NCBI RefSeq assembly: GCF_021117385.1
Contig: NZ_CP088252.1
Span: 2,998,501-3,062,500 of the forward strand
Direction of reading: 5' to 3'
Length of the DNA: 64,000 nt
DNA from: Frateuria soli
Lineage (GTDB): Bacteria; Pseudomonadota; Gammaproteobacteria; Xanthomonadales; Rhodanobacteraceae
The translations under genes and the position numbers were made by a program. Shown here in pieces: positions 7,963 through 16,079 of the stretch. Under the pieces are notes generated by a model, which did no database searches, had not been told where the DNA came from, and worked only from the letters and a program-made list of their open reading frames with translations. Position 1 is the first letter of the stretch. Each line of letters starts with the position of its first letter.

Positions 7963-10575
7963 ATGCAGAACATGACCGCGGATTCCCCCGCCCGCAGCCG
8001 CGCGCCCTGGTGGTTCAGCCTCGCCGGCCAATTGCTCGAGCCCTGGGTGCGCATCCGGCGCGACCCGGCCGAACCGGCCAGCCTGCTGATGCCCGGCGCT
8101 CCGGTGTGCTACGTCATCGAGCGTGACGGCTTCTCCGACGCGCTGATCCTCGAACGCGCCTGCCGCGAGGCCGGCCTGCCCGCGCCGATGCAGCCGCTGG
8201 CAGGCACCCGCCGGCGCCGCTCGGTGTTCGCGCTGGCGCGACGCGACGGCTGGCTGTTCGGCCGCAACCGCCGCCGCGCACCGTACGAAACGCTGGGCCA
8301 GCTGGTCCGTTCGCTGGAAGAACATCCCGGACGCGACATCCAGATCGTGCCGGTCTCGATCTACGTCGGCCGCGCCCCCAGCCGCGACACCGGCTGGTTC
8401 CGCGTGCTGTTCTCCGAGAACTGGGTGATGGTCGGCCGCTTCCGCCGCCTGCTCGCGCTGCTGCTCAACGGCCGCGACACCGTGGTGCACTTCTCCGCGC
8501 CGGTGTCGCTGCGCCAGGTGCTGGACGAAGCCGGCGAGGCCAGGCCCGAACGCTTCGCGCGCAAGATCGCGCGGGTGCTGCGCACGCACTTCCGTCGCAT
8601 CCGCGCCGCGGTGATCGGTCCGGACCTGTCGCACAGGCGCACCGTCGCCGACGCCGTGCTCAACGCCGAGCCGGTGCGTGCCGCGATCACCGCCACTGCG
8701 GCCAAGGAACACATCTCCTATGCGAAGGCCTGGCGCCGCGCGCACAAGCTGGTGATGGAGATCGCCGCGGACTATTCGCATCCGGTGGTGCGCTCGGCTT
8801 CGTTCCTGCTGTCGAACTTCTGGAACAAGCTGTACGACGGCATCGCCATGCACCACTTCGACAAGGCCCGCGCCGCCGCGCCGGGCTTCGAGGTGGTCTA
8901 CGTGCCCAGCCATCGCAGCCACGCCGACTACCTGCTGATGAGCTACCAGTTGCACGTCTCCGGCGTGGTGGTGCCGCACATCGCCGCGGGCGTGAACCTC
9001 AACCTGCCGGTGATCGGCCCGATCCTGCGCCGCGGCGGCGCGTTCTTCCTGCGCCGCAGCTTCAAGGGCAACGCGCTGTACTCGGTGGTGTTCAACGAGT
9101 ACATGGCGCAGCTGATCGATCGCGGCGTACCGATGGAATACTTCATCGAGGGCGGCCGCTCGCGCACCGGGCGCCTGCTCGCGCCGCGCGCGGGCCTGCT
9201 GGCGATGACCGTGCGGGCCTTCCTGCGCGCGCCACGCCGGCCGGTGCTGTTCCAGCCGGTCTACATCGGCTACGAGAAGCTGATGGAGGGCAAGAGCTAC
9301 ATCGGCGAGCTCTCCGGCAAGCCCAAGGAGAAGGAATCCCTGCTCGGCCTGCTCAAGGGTCTGAAGGTACTGCGCCAGCGGTACGGCCACGTGGCGCTCA
9401 ACTTCGGCGAACCGATCGAGCTGACCCCGCTGCTGGATGCGGCCAGCCCCGACTGGCGGGCCGCCACCGGCGATCCGGACGCCAAGCCCGAGTGGCTCGG
9501 GCGCACGATCGACGACCTGGCCGAACGCATCCAGGTCAACATCAACCGCGCCGCCGACGTCAACCCGATCAACCTGCTGGCGCTCGCGCTGCTGGCCACG
9601 CCGAAGCACGCGATGGCCGAGAACGACATGCTCGCGCAGCTGGAGCTGACCCGCGCGCTGCTGGTGGAGCTGCCCTATTCCGATCGCGTCACGGTCACCC
9701 CGATGGATCCGCCCGCGATCATCGCCTACGGCGAGCAGATGGGCTGGATCCGCCGCGTGCGCCATCCGCTGGGCGACGTGCTCAAGGCCGACGACGAACC
9801 GGCGGTGCTGCTGTCGTACTTCCGCAACAACGTGCTGCACCTGACCGCGACCGCGGCGTGGGTGTCCTGCTGCTTCCTGAACAACCGGCGCATGACGCGC
9901 GCCTCGATTTTGCGCCTGGGCCGGATCATCTACCCGTTCATCCAGGGCGAGCTGTTCCTGCCGTGGGACACGGACGGTTTCGTGGCGCAGATGCAGGGCA
10001 CGATCGACTTCTTCGTGCGGCGCGGCCTGCTGGAGGCCTCCGGTGACGGTCGCGTGCTCGAGCGCGGTCCCGGCCAGGACGACGCCGCGTTCCAGATGAA
10101 GACCATCGCGCGCAGCCTGATCCAGGCCTTCGAGCGCTACTACATCACCATCGCCGCGCTGGCCAAGAACGGCCCGCACACCACCAGCGCCGCGGAGCTG
10201 GAGAACGCCTGCGCGCTCACCGCACAGCGGCTGTCGCTGCTCAACGAGCAGTCGGCGCCGGAGTTCTTCGACAAGGCGCTGTTCCGCGGCTTCATCCAGA
10301 AGCTGCGCGAACAGAAGATCGTGTGGACGGACGAGGGCGGCAAGCTGGACTACGACCGCCGCCTGGAGGACATGGTGCGCGACGCGCGGGTGATCCTGGC
10401 GCGCGAGGTACGCCATTCGATCCTCAAGATCACCGGCGTGGACGGCGACATGGACGCCGCGCCGCCCAAGGCAGTGGCGCACGTGCCCGCGGACAGCGGC
10501 AGCGAGGACCTGCACCGGCGCCACGTCGAGGCCGAGCATCGCCAGCACGAGCACGATGCGAACAGGAACGCCTGA
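7963..10575 (+). CDS. plsB: glycerol-3-phosphate 1-O-acyltransferase PlsB
   Basis: PlsB transfers an acyl chain from acyl-CoA or acyl-ACP to the sn-1 position of glycerol 3-phosphate, the first step of phospholipid synthesis, at the inner membrane. The open frame extends much further upstream, but the protein starts at 7963 (MQNMTADSPARSR), giving 870 residues, slightly longer than the E. coli enzyme. The acyltransferase HX4D motif is HRSHAD at residues 317-322; the glycerophosphate-binding block is FIEGGRSRTGR near 397. A FEPxxxGYE-like block (LFQPVYIGYEKLMEG) follows. The C-terminal third is helical and typical of PlsB. A TACAAT -10 sits six bases before the ATG. The C-terminus carries a short His/Glu-rich tail (RRHVEAEHRQHEHD). 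Confidence 0.95.
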   Translation: MQNMTADSPARSRAPWWFSLAGQLLEPWVRIRRDPAEPASLLMPGAPVCYVIERDGFSDALILERACREAGLPAPMQPLAGTRRRRSVFALARRDGWLFGRNRRRAPYETLGQLVRSLEEHPGRDIQIVPVSIYVGRAPSRDTGWFRVLFSENWVMVGRFRRLLALLLNGRDTVVHFSAPVSLRQVLDEAGEARPERFARKIARVLRTHFRRIRAAVIGPDLSHRRTVADAVLNAEPVRAAITATAAKEHISYAKAWRRAHKLVMEIAADYSHPVVRSASFLLSNFWNKLYDGIAMHHFDKARAAAPGFEVVYVPSHRSHADYLLMSYQLHVSGVVVPHIAAGVNLNLPVIGPILRRGGAFFLRRSFKGNALYSVVFNEYMAQLIDRGVPMEYFIEGGRSRTGRLLAPRAGLLAMTVRAFLRAPRRPVLFQPVYIGYEKLMEGKSYIGELSGKPKEKESLLGLLKGLKVLRQRYGHVALNFGEPIELTPLLDAASPDWRAATGDPDAKPEWLGRTIDDLAERIQVNINRAADVNPINLLALALLATPKHAMAENDMLAQLELTRALLVELPYSDRVTVTPMDPPAIIAYGEQMGWIRRVRHPLGDVLKADDEPAVLLSYFRNNVLHLTATAAWVSCCFLNNRRMTRASILRLGRIIYPFIQGELFLPWDTDGFVAQMQGTIDFFVRRGLLEASGDGRVLERGPGQDDAAFQMKTIARSLIQAFERYYITIAALAKNGPHTTSAAELENACALTAQRLSLLNEQSAPEFFDKALFRGFIQKLREQKIVWTDEGGKLDYDRRLEDMVRDARVILAREVRHSILKITGVDGDMDAAPPKAVAHVPADSGSEDLHRRHVEAEHRQHEHDANRNA

Positions 10576-10583
10576 CCATCCCA

Positions 10584-10604
10584 CCCTCCCCTTGAAGGGG
10601 AGGG
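10584..10604. repeat. CCCTCCCC palindrome (REP-like)
   Basis: A perfect 10-base inverted repeat (CCCTCCCCTT / AAGGGGAGGG) separated by one base lies just after the plsB stop. It is a short relative of the CTCCC-type palindromes found at several other intergenic sites and may act in termination or mRNA protection. Confidence 0.55.
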
Positions 10605-10647
10605 CCTGGAACGGCGAAGCTCTCCACCTCGCCAGAGGAAGCCGCCG

Positions 10648-11967
10648 ATGACCCGCCGTCCCGTGCTCGCCCTCGCCGCCGCGGTGCTCGCGGCCACGCC
10701 CGTCCTTGCCGCGGAACCGCCCGCCCAGGGCGGACTGATCGTGCTGCATTGCCCGCACCTGCTCGATCCGGCCGCCGGCAGGCTGCTGGGCGATTCGACC
10801 GTGGTGATCCGCGACGGGCGCATCCAAGCCGTGCGTCCGGGCACCGGCAGCGAGCCCGGCGCCCGCGTGGTCGAGCTGACCGGCCAGACCTGCCTGCCCG
10901 GCCTGATCGACGCGCACACCCATCTGACTTCCGAAACCAGCCCCACCGGCTACACCGACCAGTTCCGCTGGAACACCGCCGACTACGCGATCCGCTCCAC
11001 CGTCTATGCCAGGCGCACGCTGCTGGCCGGCTTCACCACCGTGCGCAACCTGGGCGACAACGCCAACGAGTCGATCGCCCTGCGCAACGCGATCGACGCC
11101 GGTGTCGTTGCCGGCCCGCGCATCTTCACCGCCGGGGTGCCGATCGGCTCGACCGGCGGCCACGCCGACCCCACCGACGGCTACCGGCAGGACCTGGCCG
11201 GCGACCCGGGTCCGGAGGAGGGCATCATCAACAGCCCCGCCGATGCCTGGAAGGCCGTGCGCCAGCACTACAAGGACGGCGTGGACCTGATCAAGATCAT
11301 GCCTTCCGGCGGCGTGCTGGACGAAAGCGCCAGCGCCGACAACCCGCAGATGACCACCGAGGAGATCAAGGCGGTGGTCGCCGCCGCGCACGACTACGGC
11401 TTCACCGTAGCCGCCCATGCGCACGGCGCCGAGGCCATCCGCCGCGCGGTGCTCGCGGGCGTCGATTCGATCGAGCACGGCACCTTCATGGACGAGGACG
11501 ACATGAAGCTGATGAAGGAGCACGGCACCTGGTTCGTGCCGACCATCGTTGCGGGCAAGTACGTCGAGCAGATGGCCGCCAAGCCCGGCTACTACCCGCC
11601 GCAGGTCGCGCGCAAGGCGAAGGAGGTCGGTCCGATCATCCAGGCCACCGCGGGCCGTGCCTACAAGGCCGGCGTGAAGATCGCCTTCGGCACCGATGCG
11701 TCGGTGTACCCGCATGGTCAGAACGCCAAGGAGTTCGAGTACATGGTGCAGGCCGGCATGCCACCGATGTACGCCATCCAGGCCGCTACCACGCATGCGG
11801 CCGCGCTGCTGCACAAGCCCGACGAACTGGGCCAGATCCGGCCTGGCCGGCGCGCCGACGTGGTCGCCGTCCCGGGCAACCCGCTCGAGGACATCACCGC
11901 GCTGCAGCGGGTGAGCTTCGTGATGAAGGACGGCCTGATCTACAAGCAGGACGGCAAGCCGCTTTGA
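10648..11967 (+). CDS. exported metal-dependent amidohydrolase family protein
   Basis: This 439-residue protein belongs to the amidohydrolase superfamily (imidazolonepropionase or Xaa-Pro-dipeptidase-like group). A Sec signal peptide ends near VLAAEPP (residue 23), so it acts in the periplasm or outside. Metal-binding features in order are LIDAHTHLTSE (near residue 90), a possible carbamylated Lys in DLIKIMPSGG, AAHAHGAEAIRRA, IEHGTFMDEDD and the distal Asp in FGTDASVYPHG. The domain ends with the typical GQIRPGRRADVVAV stretch. Such exported enzymes often cleave dipeptides or lactams; the substrate here is not known. It follows plsB by 72 bases, with a palindrome between, and is followed by a 41-base repeat. 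Confidence 0.88.
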   Translation: MTRRPVLALAAAVLAATPVLAAEPPAQGGLIVLHCPHLLDPAAGRLLGDSTVVIRDGRIQAVRPGTGSEPGARVVELTGQTCLPGLIDAHTHLTSETSPTGYTDQFRWNTADYAIRSTVYARRTLLAGFTTVRNLGDNANESIALRNAIDAGVVAGPRIFTAGVPIGSTGGHADPTDGYRQDLAGDPGPEEGIINSPADAWKAVRQHYKDGVDLIKIMPSGGVLDESASADNPQMTTEEIKAVVAAAHDYGFTVAAHAHGAEAIRRAVLAGVDSIEHGTFMDEDDMKLMKEHGTWFVPTIVAGKYVEQMAAKPGYYPPQVARKAKEVGPIIQATAGRAYKAGVKIAFGTDASVYPHGQNAKEFEYMVQAGMPPMYAIQAATTHAAALLHKPDELGQIRPGRRADVVAVPGNPLEDITALQRVSFVMKDGLIYKQDGKPL

Positions 11968-11973
11968 GCTTTG

Positions 11974-12014
11974 GCTCCCTCTCCCCGCCGGGGAGAGGGC
12001 TGGGGTGAGGGGCC
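11974..12014 (+). repeat. 41-base CTCCC-palindrome element, full copy
   Basis: The element consists of a palindrome (CCCTCTCCCC, loop GCC, GGGGAGAGGG) followed by a TGGGGTGAGGGGCC tail. A nearly identical copy lies in reverse orientation at 28579-28619 and a variant at 28433-28488. It lies just after the amidohydrolase stop, where it could serve as a terminator or REP element. Confidence 0.7.
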
Positions 12015-12200
12015 GGGGCTTGCCACGATTCCGGTTTGCGGCTGGAGTCAATCGCTCTTTGCGCAACCTTCGGGTCTCCCTCGCGTTCCCTCCGCAAAAG
12101 AAGAGAAAGCGAACGGGCCTGCTCCAGGCCCTTTCGTCACGGGCACCCCCGCCTGACCGGATGGCATACTCGCCGTTCCGCCCCCCGCAGAGATGTCCGC

Positions 12201-14057
12201 ATGCGTGCAATCCCCGCCCTCGCCCTCGGCGCCCTCGTCCTGCCGCTGTCCGCGCTTGCCGCCGACCCGCATTCCTATGCTCAGCCCGACCTGGTGCGCG
12301 TGACCCATCTGGACCTGGAGCTGGCGGTCGATTTCCCGCACAAGGCGCTCGATGGCACCGCCACGCTCAGCCTGGACTGGAAGAACCCCTGGGCGCCCGC
12401 GCTGGTGCTGGACACGCGCGACCTGAAAATCGCCAAGGTCGAGGGCCTGGATGCCGCCGGCCGCGCCACGGCGCTGAAGTTCGCGCTGGCGCCACGCGAC
12501 AGGGAACTGGGCAGCAAGCTCACCATCCAGGCGCCGAAGCACCCGACGAAAGTGCGCATCGTCTACGCGACCTCGCCGCAGGCCTCGGGCCTGCAGTGGC
12601 TGACCCCGACGCAGACCGCGGACAAGAAGCTGCCCTTCATGTTCTCGCAGTCCGAATCGATCCACGCCCGCTCGTGGGTGCCACTGCAGGACTCGCCGGC
12701 GATCCGCTTCACCTACAAGGCGCACGTGACCGCGCCGAAGGACGTGCGCGTGGTGATGAGCGCACTCAATGACGCCAAGCATCCGCTCGACGGCGACTTC
12801 CGCTTCGACCAGCCCCACCCGATCCCGTCCTACCTGCTGGCGATCGCCGCCGGCGACCTCGCGGTGAAGGAAACCGGCCCGCGTTCGGCCGTCTACGCCG
12901 AACCGTCCGTGGTGGGCAAGGCCGCGCACGAGTTCGAGGACACCGAGAGGCTGATCGAAGCGACCGAAAAGCTCTACGGCCCCTACGCCTGGGGTCGCTA
13001 CGACATCCTGGTGCTGCCGCCCTCCTTCCCCTACGGCGGCATGGAAAACCCGGACATGACCTTCGCCACGCCCACCGTGCTGGTCGGCGACAAGAGCCTG
13101 GTCTCGCTGGTCTCGCATGAACTCGCGCACTCCTGGTCGGGCAACCTGGTGACCGCCGCGAGCTGGCGCGACATCTGGCTCAACGAGGGCTTCACCACCT
13201 ATGTCCAGGGCCGCATCACCGAGGCGGTCTACGGCAAGGCGCTGGCCGACGAGGAAGCGCTGCTGTCGGCGCGCGCGCTGCAGAAGTCGATCGGGGAGAT
13301 GCCGGAGAACTCGCAGAAGCTCGCGCCGGACCCGCGCGGCGTGGGTGCGGACGATTCGCTCTCGGACGTCGCCTACGACAAGGGCTCCTGGTTCCTGCGC
13401 ACGCTGGAACAGCGCTTCGGTCGCGCCACTTTCGACGAATGGCTGAAGGCCTACTTCCACCGCCACGCCTTCACCTCGATCACCACCGAGCAGATGCTCG
13501 CCGACATGAAGGCCAACCTGTTCGACACCCACCCGGGCAAGATGGCCTGGGACGAGGCGAAGGCGTGGGTCTACCAGAGCGGCATTCCGAAGGACGCGCC
13601 GCTGCCGAGTTCCGCCCGCTTCCAGGCGATCGACAGGGAGCGCGCCGACTTCCTGGCCGGCACGCTGGACGCCGGCCAGCTCGACGCCAGGGGCTGGAAC
13701 ACGCAGGAGTGGATGTACTTCCTCGACCGCCTGCCCGACGCGCCGCCGCTGTCGAAGATGAGACAGCTCGACGCCGCCTGGCATCTCACCGGCACGCCCA
13801 ACGCCGAGATCGGCATGCGCTGGTACAGCCACGCCATCGCCGCGGGCGACCGGAACGTGTGGGAAGACGCGCGCGAGCACATGACCCGCATCGGCCGCAT
13901 GTACCTGACCCTGCCGGTGTACAAGGCCTTCGCCGCCACGCCGCAGGGCCTGGCCTATGCCGAGGCGGCCTATGCCAGGGCGAAGGACGGCTATCACCCG
14001 ATGACGCAGGCCGCGATCGAGTCGATCCTGCGCAAGGCCAAACAGGGCAAGAAGTAA
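12201..14057 (+). CDS. M1 family zinc aminopeptidase (leukotriene-A4-hydrolase-like)
   Basis: The 618-residue protein is predicted to remove N-terminal residues from peptides. The start at 12201 is chosen because it gives a clean signal peptide (MRAIPALALGALVLPLSALAAD); the upstream frame is open but looks non-coding. The exopeptidase signature is GGMEN (279-283). The zinc site is HELAH (306-310) with third ligand Glu329 in WLNEGF. A Tyr for transition-state binding is likely in DVAYDKGSWF. Length and the helical C-terminal domain match the LTA4H-like branch rather than the larger PepN. An exported location suggests use of extracellular or periplasmic peptides. A strong terminator follows. 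Confidence 0.92.
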   Translation: MRAIPALALGALVLPLSALAADPHSYAQPDLVRVTHLDLELAVDFPHKALDGTATLSLDWKNPWAPALVLDTRDLKIAKVEGLDAAGRATALKFALAPRDRELGSKLTIQAPKHPTKVRIVYATSPQASGLQWLTPTQTADKKLPFMFSQSESIHARSWVPLQDSPAIRFTYKAHVTAPKDVRVVMSALNDAKHPLDGDFRFDQPHPIPSYLLAIAAGDLAVKETGPRSAVYAEPSVVGKAAHEFEDTERLIEATEKLYGPYAWGRYDILVLPPSFPYGGMENPDMTFATPTVLVGDKSLVSLVSHELAHSWSGNLVTAASWRDIWLNEGFTTYVQGRITEAVYGKALADEEALLSARALQKSIGEMPENSQKLAPDPRGVGADDSLSDVAYDKGSWFLRTLEQRFGRATFDEWLKAYFHRHAFTSITTEQMLADMKANLFDTHPGKMAWDEAKAWVYQSGIPKDAPLPSSARFQAIDRERADFLAGTLDAGQLDARGWNTQEWMYFLDRLPDAPPLSKMRQLDAAWHLTGTPNAEIGMRWYSHAIAAGDRNVWEDAREHMTRIGRMYLTLPVYKAFAATPQGLAYAEAAYARAKDGYHPMTQAAIESILRKAKQGKK

Positions 14058-14063
14058 GCCGTT

Positions 14064-14100
14064 CGCTCCTCCCCCTGCGCGCAGGGGGAGGAGCGATTTT
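14064..14100 (+). terminator. intrinsic terminator after the M1 peptidase gene
   Basis: A 15-base perfect stem (CGCTCCTCCCCCTGC / GCAGGGGGAGGAGCG) with a two-base loop is followed by ATTTT. It begins seven bases after the stop codon, 22 bases before the next start. Confidence 0.8.
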
Positions 14101-14121
14101 CAGACATCCTGGACTCCACGC

Positions 14122-15102
14122 ATGAACCCACCCGCCACCCGTCCTCTCTGGCAGCGCATGCTTTTCCGACGCCTGAAGTTCCTCGGCGTACTGGTGGCGC
14201 TGGTGGTGCTCCTGCTGGGCGGCAGCTATCTGTTCGCGCCGCAATGGCTGCTGCGCGCACACGTGATGCGCCAGGCGATGACCGCGCACGTGGAGGAACA
14301 CACCCTGCGTGCGGGCGACACCACCTGGAGCTATTACGAAGGCGGCCAGGGGCCGACGCTGGTGTTGCTGCACGGTTTCGCCGCGGACAAGACGATCTGG
14401 CTGCCGCTCGCCGAGCAGCTCACGCCGCATTTCCACGTGGTGATCCCGGATCTTCCAGGCTGGGGCGACTCCTCGCGCAACCCGGATGCCAGCTACGGCG
14501 TCCAGGCGCAGGCGCAGCGCCTGCAGGCCTTCCTCGCCGCGCTGGGCCTGCAGCGCTTCGTGCTGGTCGGCCACTCCATGGGCGGCGCCATCGCCGGCGT
14601 CTATGCGGCCGGACACCCGCAGGACGTGGCGGCGCTCGCGCTGGTCGATGCCTACGGCCTCAAGGCGGACCCGAACGATTTCGATCGCGCCATCGCGGCG
14701 GGCAAGGATCCGTTCGTCTATGACGACCGTGCCGGGTTCGAGCATGCGCTCGCGCTCGCCTTCCTGCAGCCACCCGAGGTGCCCGGCCGCATCGAGGACG
14801 TCTTCATCGCGCGAAACCGTAGCGATCGCACGTTCATCGAGCGCACCCTCGCCGAGCTGCGCAAGCCCGGAGACTACCTCTCGCTGCAGCAGCGGCTGGG
14901 CCAGCTCACCATGCCGGTGCTGGGGCTGTGGTGCAGCGCGGACCGCATGGTCGATCCATCCGCGCTGGACAGCCTGCGCAACGGCCTGGTCCGGGCGCCG
15001 GCGATCAGTTCCAGCCTGCTCAACGGCTGCAACCACATGCCGATGATGGAAAAGCCCGAGGCCACTGCGCAGGTGCTCACCGGGTTCGTGCTGGGGCGCT
15101 GA
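14122..15102 (+). CDS. alpha/beta hydrolase, membrane-anchored
   Basis: This 326-residue hydrolase has one N-terminal membrane segment (FLGVLVALVVLLLGGSYLF, about residues 19-37), which probably anchors it to the inner membrane facing the periplasm. The fold and triad are clear: oxyanion region LLHGFAADKTIW, nucleophile Ser152 in GHSMGG, acid Asp274 in WCSADRMVDPS and His305 in CNHMPMMEKP. It resembles lipase or esterase-type hydrolases such as the Psychrobacter/Moraxella lipase 3 group. The natural substrate cannot be told. The unit stands alone between two palindromes. Confidence 0.87.
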   Translation: MNPPATRPLWQRMLFRRLKFLGVLVALVVLLLGGSYLFAPQWLLRAHVMRQAMTAHVEEHTLRAGDTTWSYYEGGQGPTLVLLHGFAADKTIWLPLAEQLTPHFHVVIPDLPGWGDSSRNPDASYGVQAQAQRLQAFLAALGLQRFVLVGHSMGGAIAGVYAAGHPQDVAALALVDAYGLKADPNDFDRAIAAGKDPFVYDDRAGFEHALALAFLQPPEVPGRIEDVFIARNRSDRTFIERTLAELRKPGDYLSLQQRLGQLTMPVLGLWCSADRMVDPSALDSLRNGLVRAPAISSSLLNGCNHMPMMEKPEATAQVLTGFVLGR

Positions 15103-15167
15103 CCGCTGCTCGCCCTGCTCCCTCCCCTCCGGGGGTCGCTCCACCTGCCATGCTGCCGCATGCTCCT

Positions 15168-15195
15168 GCTCCCTCTCCCCGGGGGGAGAGGGAGC
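15168..15195. repeat. CTCCC-type palindrome
   Basis: CTCCCTCTCCCC and GGGGAGAGGGAG pair across two bases, between the convergent hydrolase and ArsR-type genes. It lacks the TGGGGTGAGGGGCC tail of full copies. A degenerate half-copy (CTCCCTCCCCTCC) lies about 50 bases to the left. Confidence 0.6.
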
Positions 15196-15210
15196 CAGGC
15201 TGCGACCGGT

Positions 15211-15897
15211 TCAGCCGGGCAAGCGCACGCCCAGCAGACCGAACCGCCGCAGTCCTTCCACGCTGGGCAGCAGCGCCCGCCCACGCGGCGCGTGGCGTAG
15301 CCAGCCCGCATCCAGCATGGCGCCGGTGAGCGCCACGCCCAGCGGCCCGCCCAGGTGCAGGCGTCGTTCGGTCCAGTCCAGGCAACCGCGGCCGCGCAGC
15401 TCCGGCAGGCGCGCCACGGCCTGCGCATCGAGCCCCGCCTCGGCCAGCGCCGCGGCCCCGGCCGGGCGCAGCGCGAGGCCTTCGCTGGTCGTCGCCAGGT
15501 GGCCGCGATCGAGCAGCTGCGCGCACAAGGCCACACCGAGCTGGCCGGCGAGATGCCGATAGCAACTGCGCGCGCGTCGCAACACGGCATCCCCGGTCGG
15601 CGACGCGATCGGCTGGCGCGGGAGGGCAAGCGCTTCGAGCCAGCCGGCCACTTCGTCACCGGCCAGCCGGTAGTAGCGATGGCGTCCCTGCACCTGCACG
15701 GCGAGCAGGCCACCCTCGAGCAGGCGCTTGAGGTGTGCGCTGGCCGTCGGCGCACCGACGCCGGCTGCCCGGGCCAGCTCGCCGGCGGGACGTGCGGTGC
15801 CATCGACCAGGGCGAGCAGCATCGCCGCGCGCGCCGGTTCGGCGAGCAGGGCGCCGATTTCGGCGAGCTGGTGCGGGGTGAGCGAGGCGGGGGGCAT
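15211..15897 (-). CDS. ArsR-type winged-helix transcriptional regulator
   Basis: This 228-residue protein has an N-terminal ArsR-like winged helix (about residues 8-85): an ALLAEPARAAMLLALVDG helix, recognition helix ARAAGVGAPTASAHLKRL, and wing LLAVQVQGRHRYYRL. The C-terminal 130 residues form an extra domain without the Cys clusters of metal sensors; two Cys occur (SCYR, GCLDW). Two-domain ArsR proteins of this length are known and often sense small molecules. The neighbouring genes are convergent (hydrolase) and co-directional (hrpB upstream), so no clear target is visible. Confidence 0.85.
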   Translation of the reverse strand: MPPASLTPHQLAEIGALLAEPARAAMLLALVDGTARPAGELARAAGVGAPTASAHLKRLLEGGLLAVQVQGRHRYYRLAGDEVAGWLEALALPRQPIASPTGDAVLRRARSCYRHLAGQLGVALCAQLLDRGHLATTSEGLALRPAGAAALAEAGLDAQAVARLPELRGRGCLDWTERRLHLGGPLGVALTGAMLDAGWLRHAPRGRALLPSVEGLRRFGLLGVRLPG

Positions 15898-16079
15898 GCA
15901 CGGAGTCTAGTACCGGTCCCGCGCCGGACTTTTCGATGGCTGGCGAAGGGTGGACCTTTGCAGGGTCGCCCGTCCTCCCCCGGTCACCGTTCCCGCCATG
16001 CGGGGGCAGGAGGCGACGCGCCGCGCCGCAGGGTCCGCGACCAGAGGCGGAATGGGCGAGCTTGCCGGGATCGTCCCGG

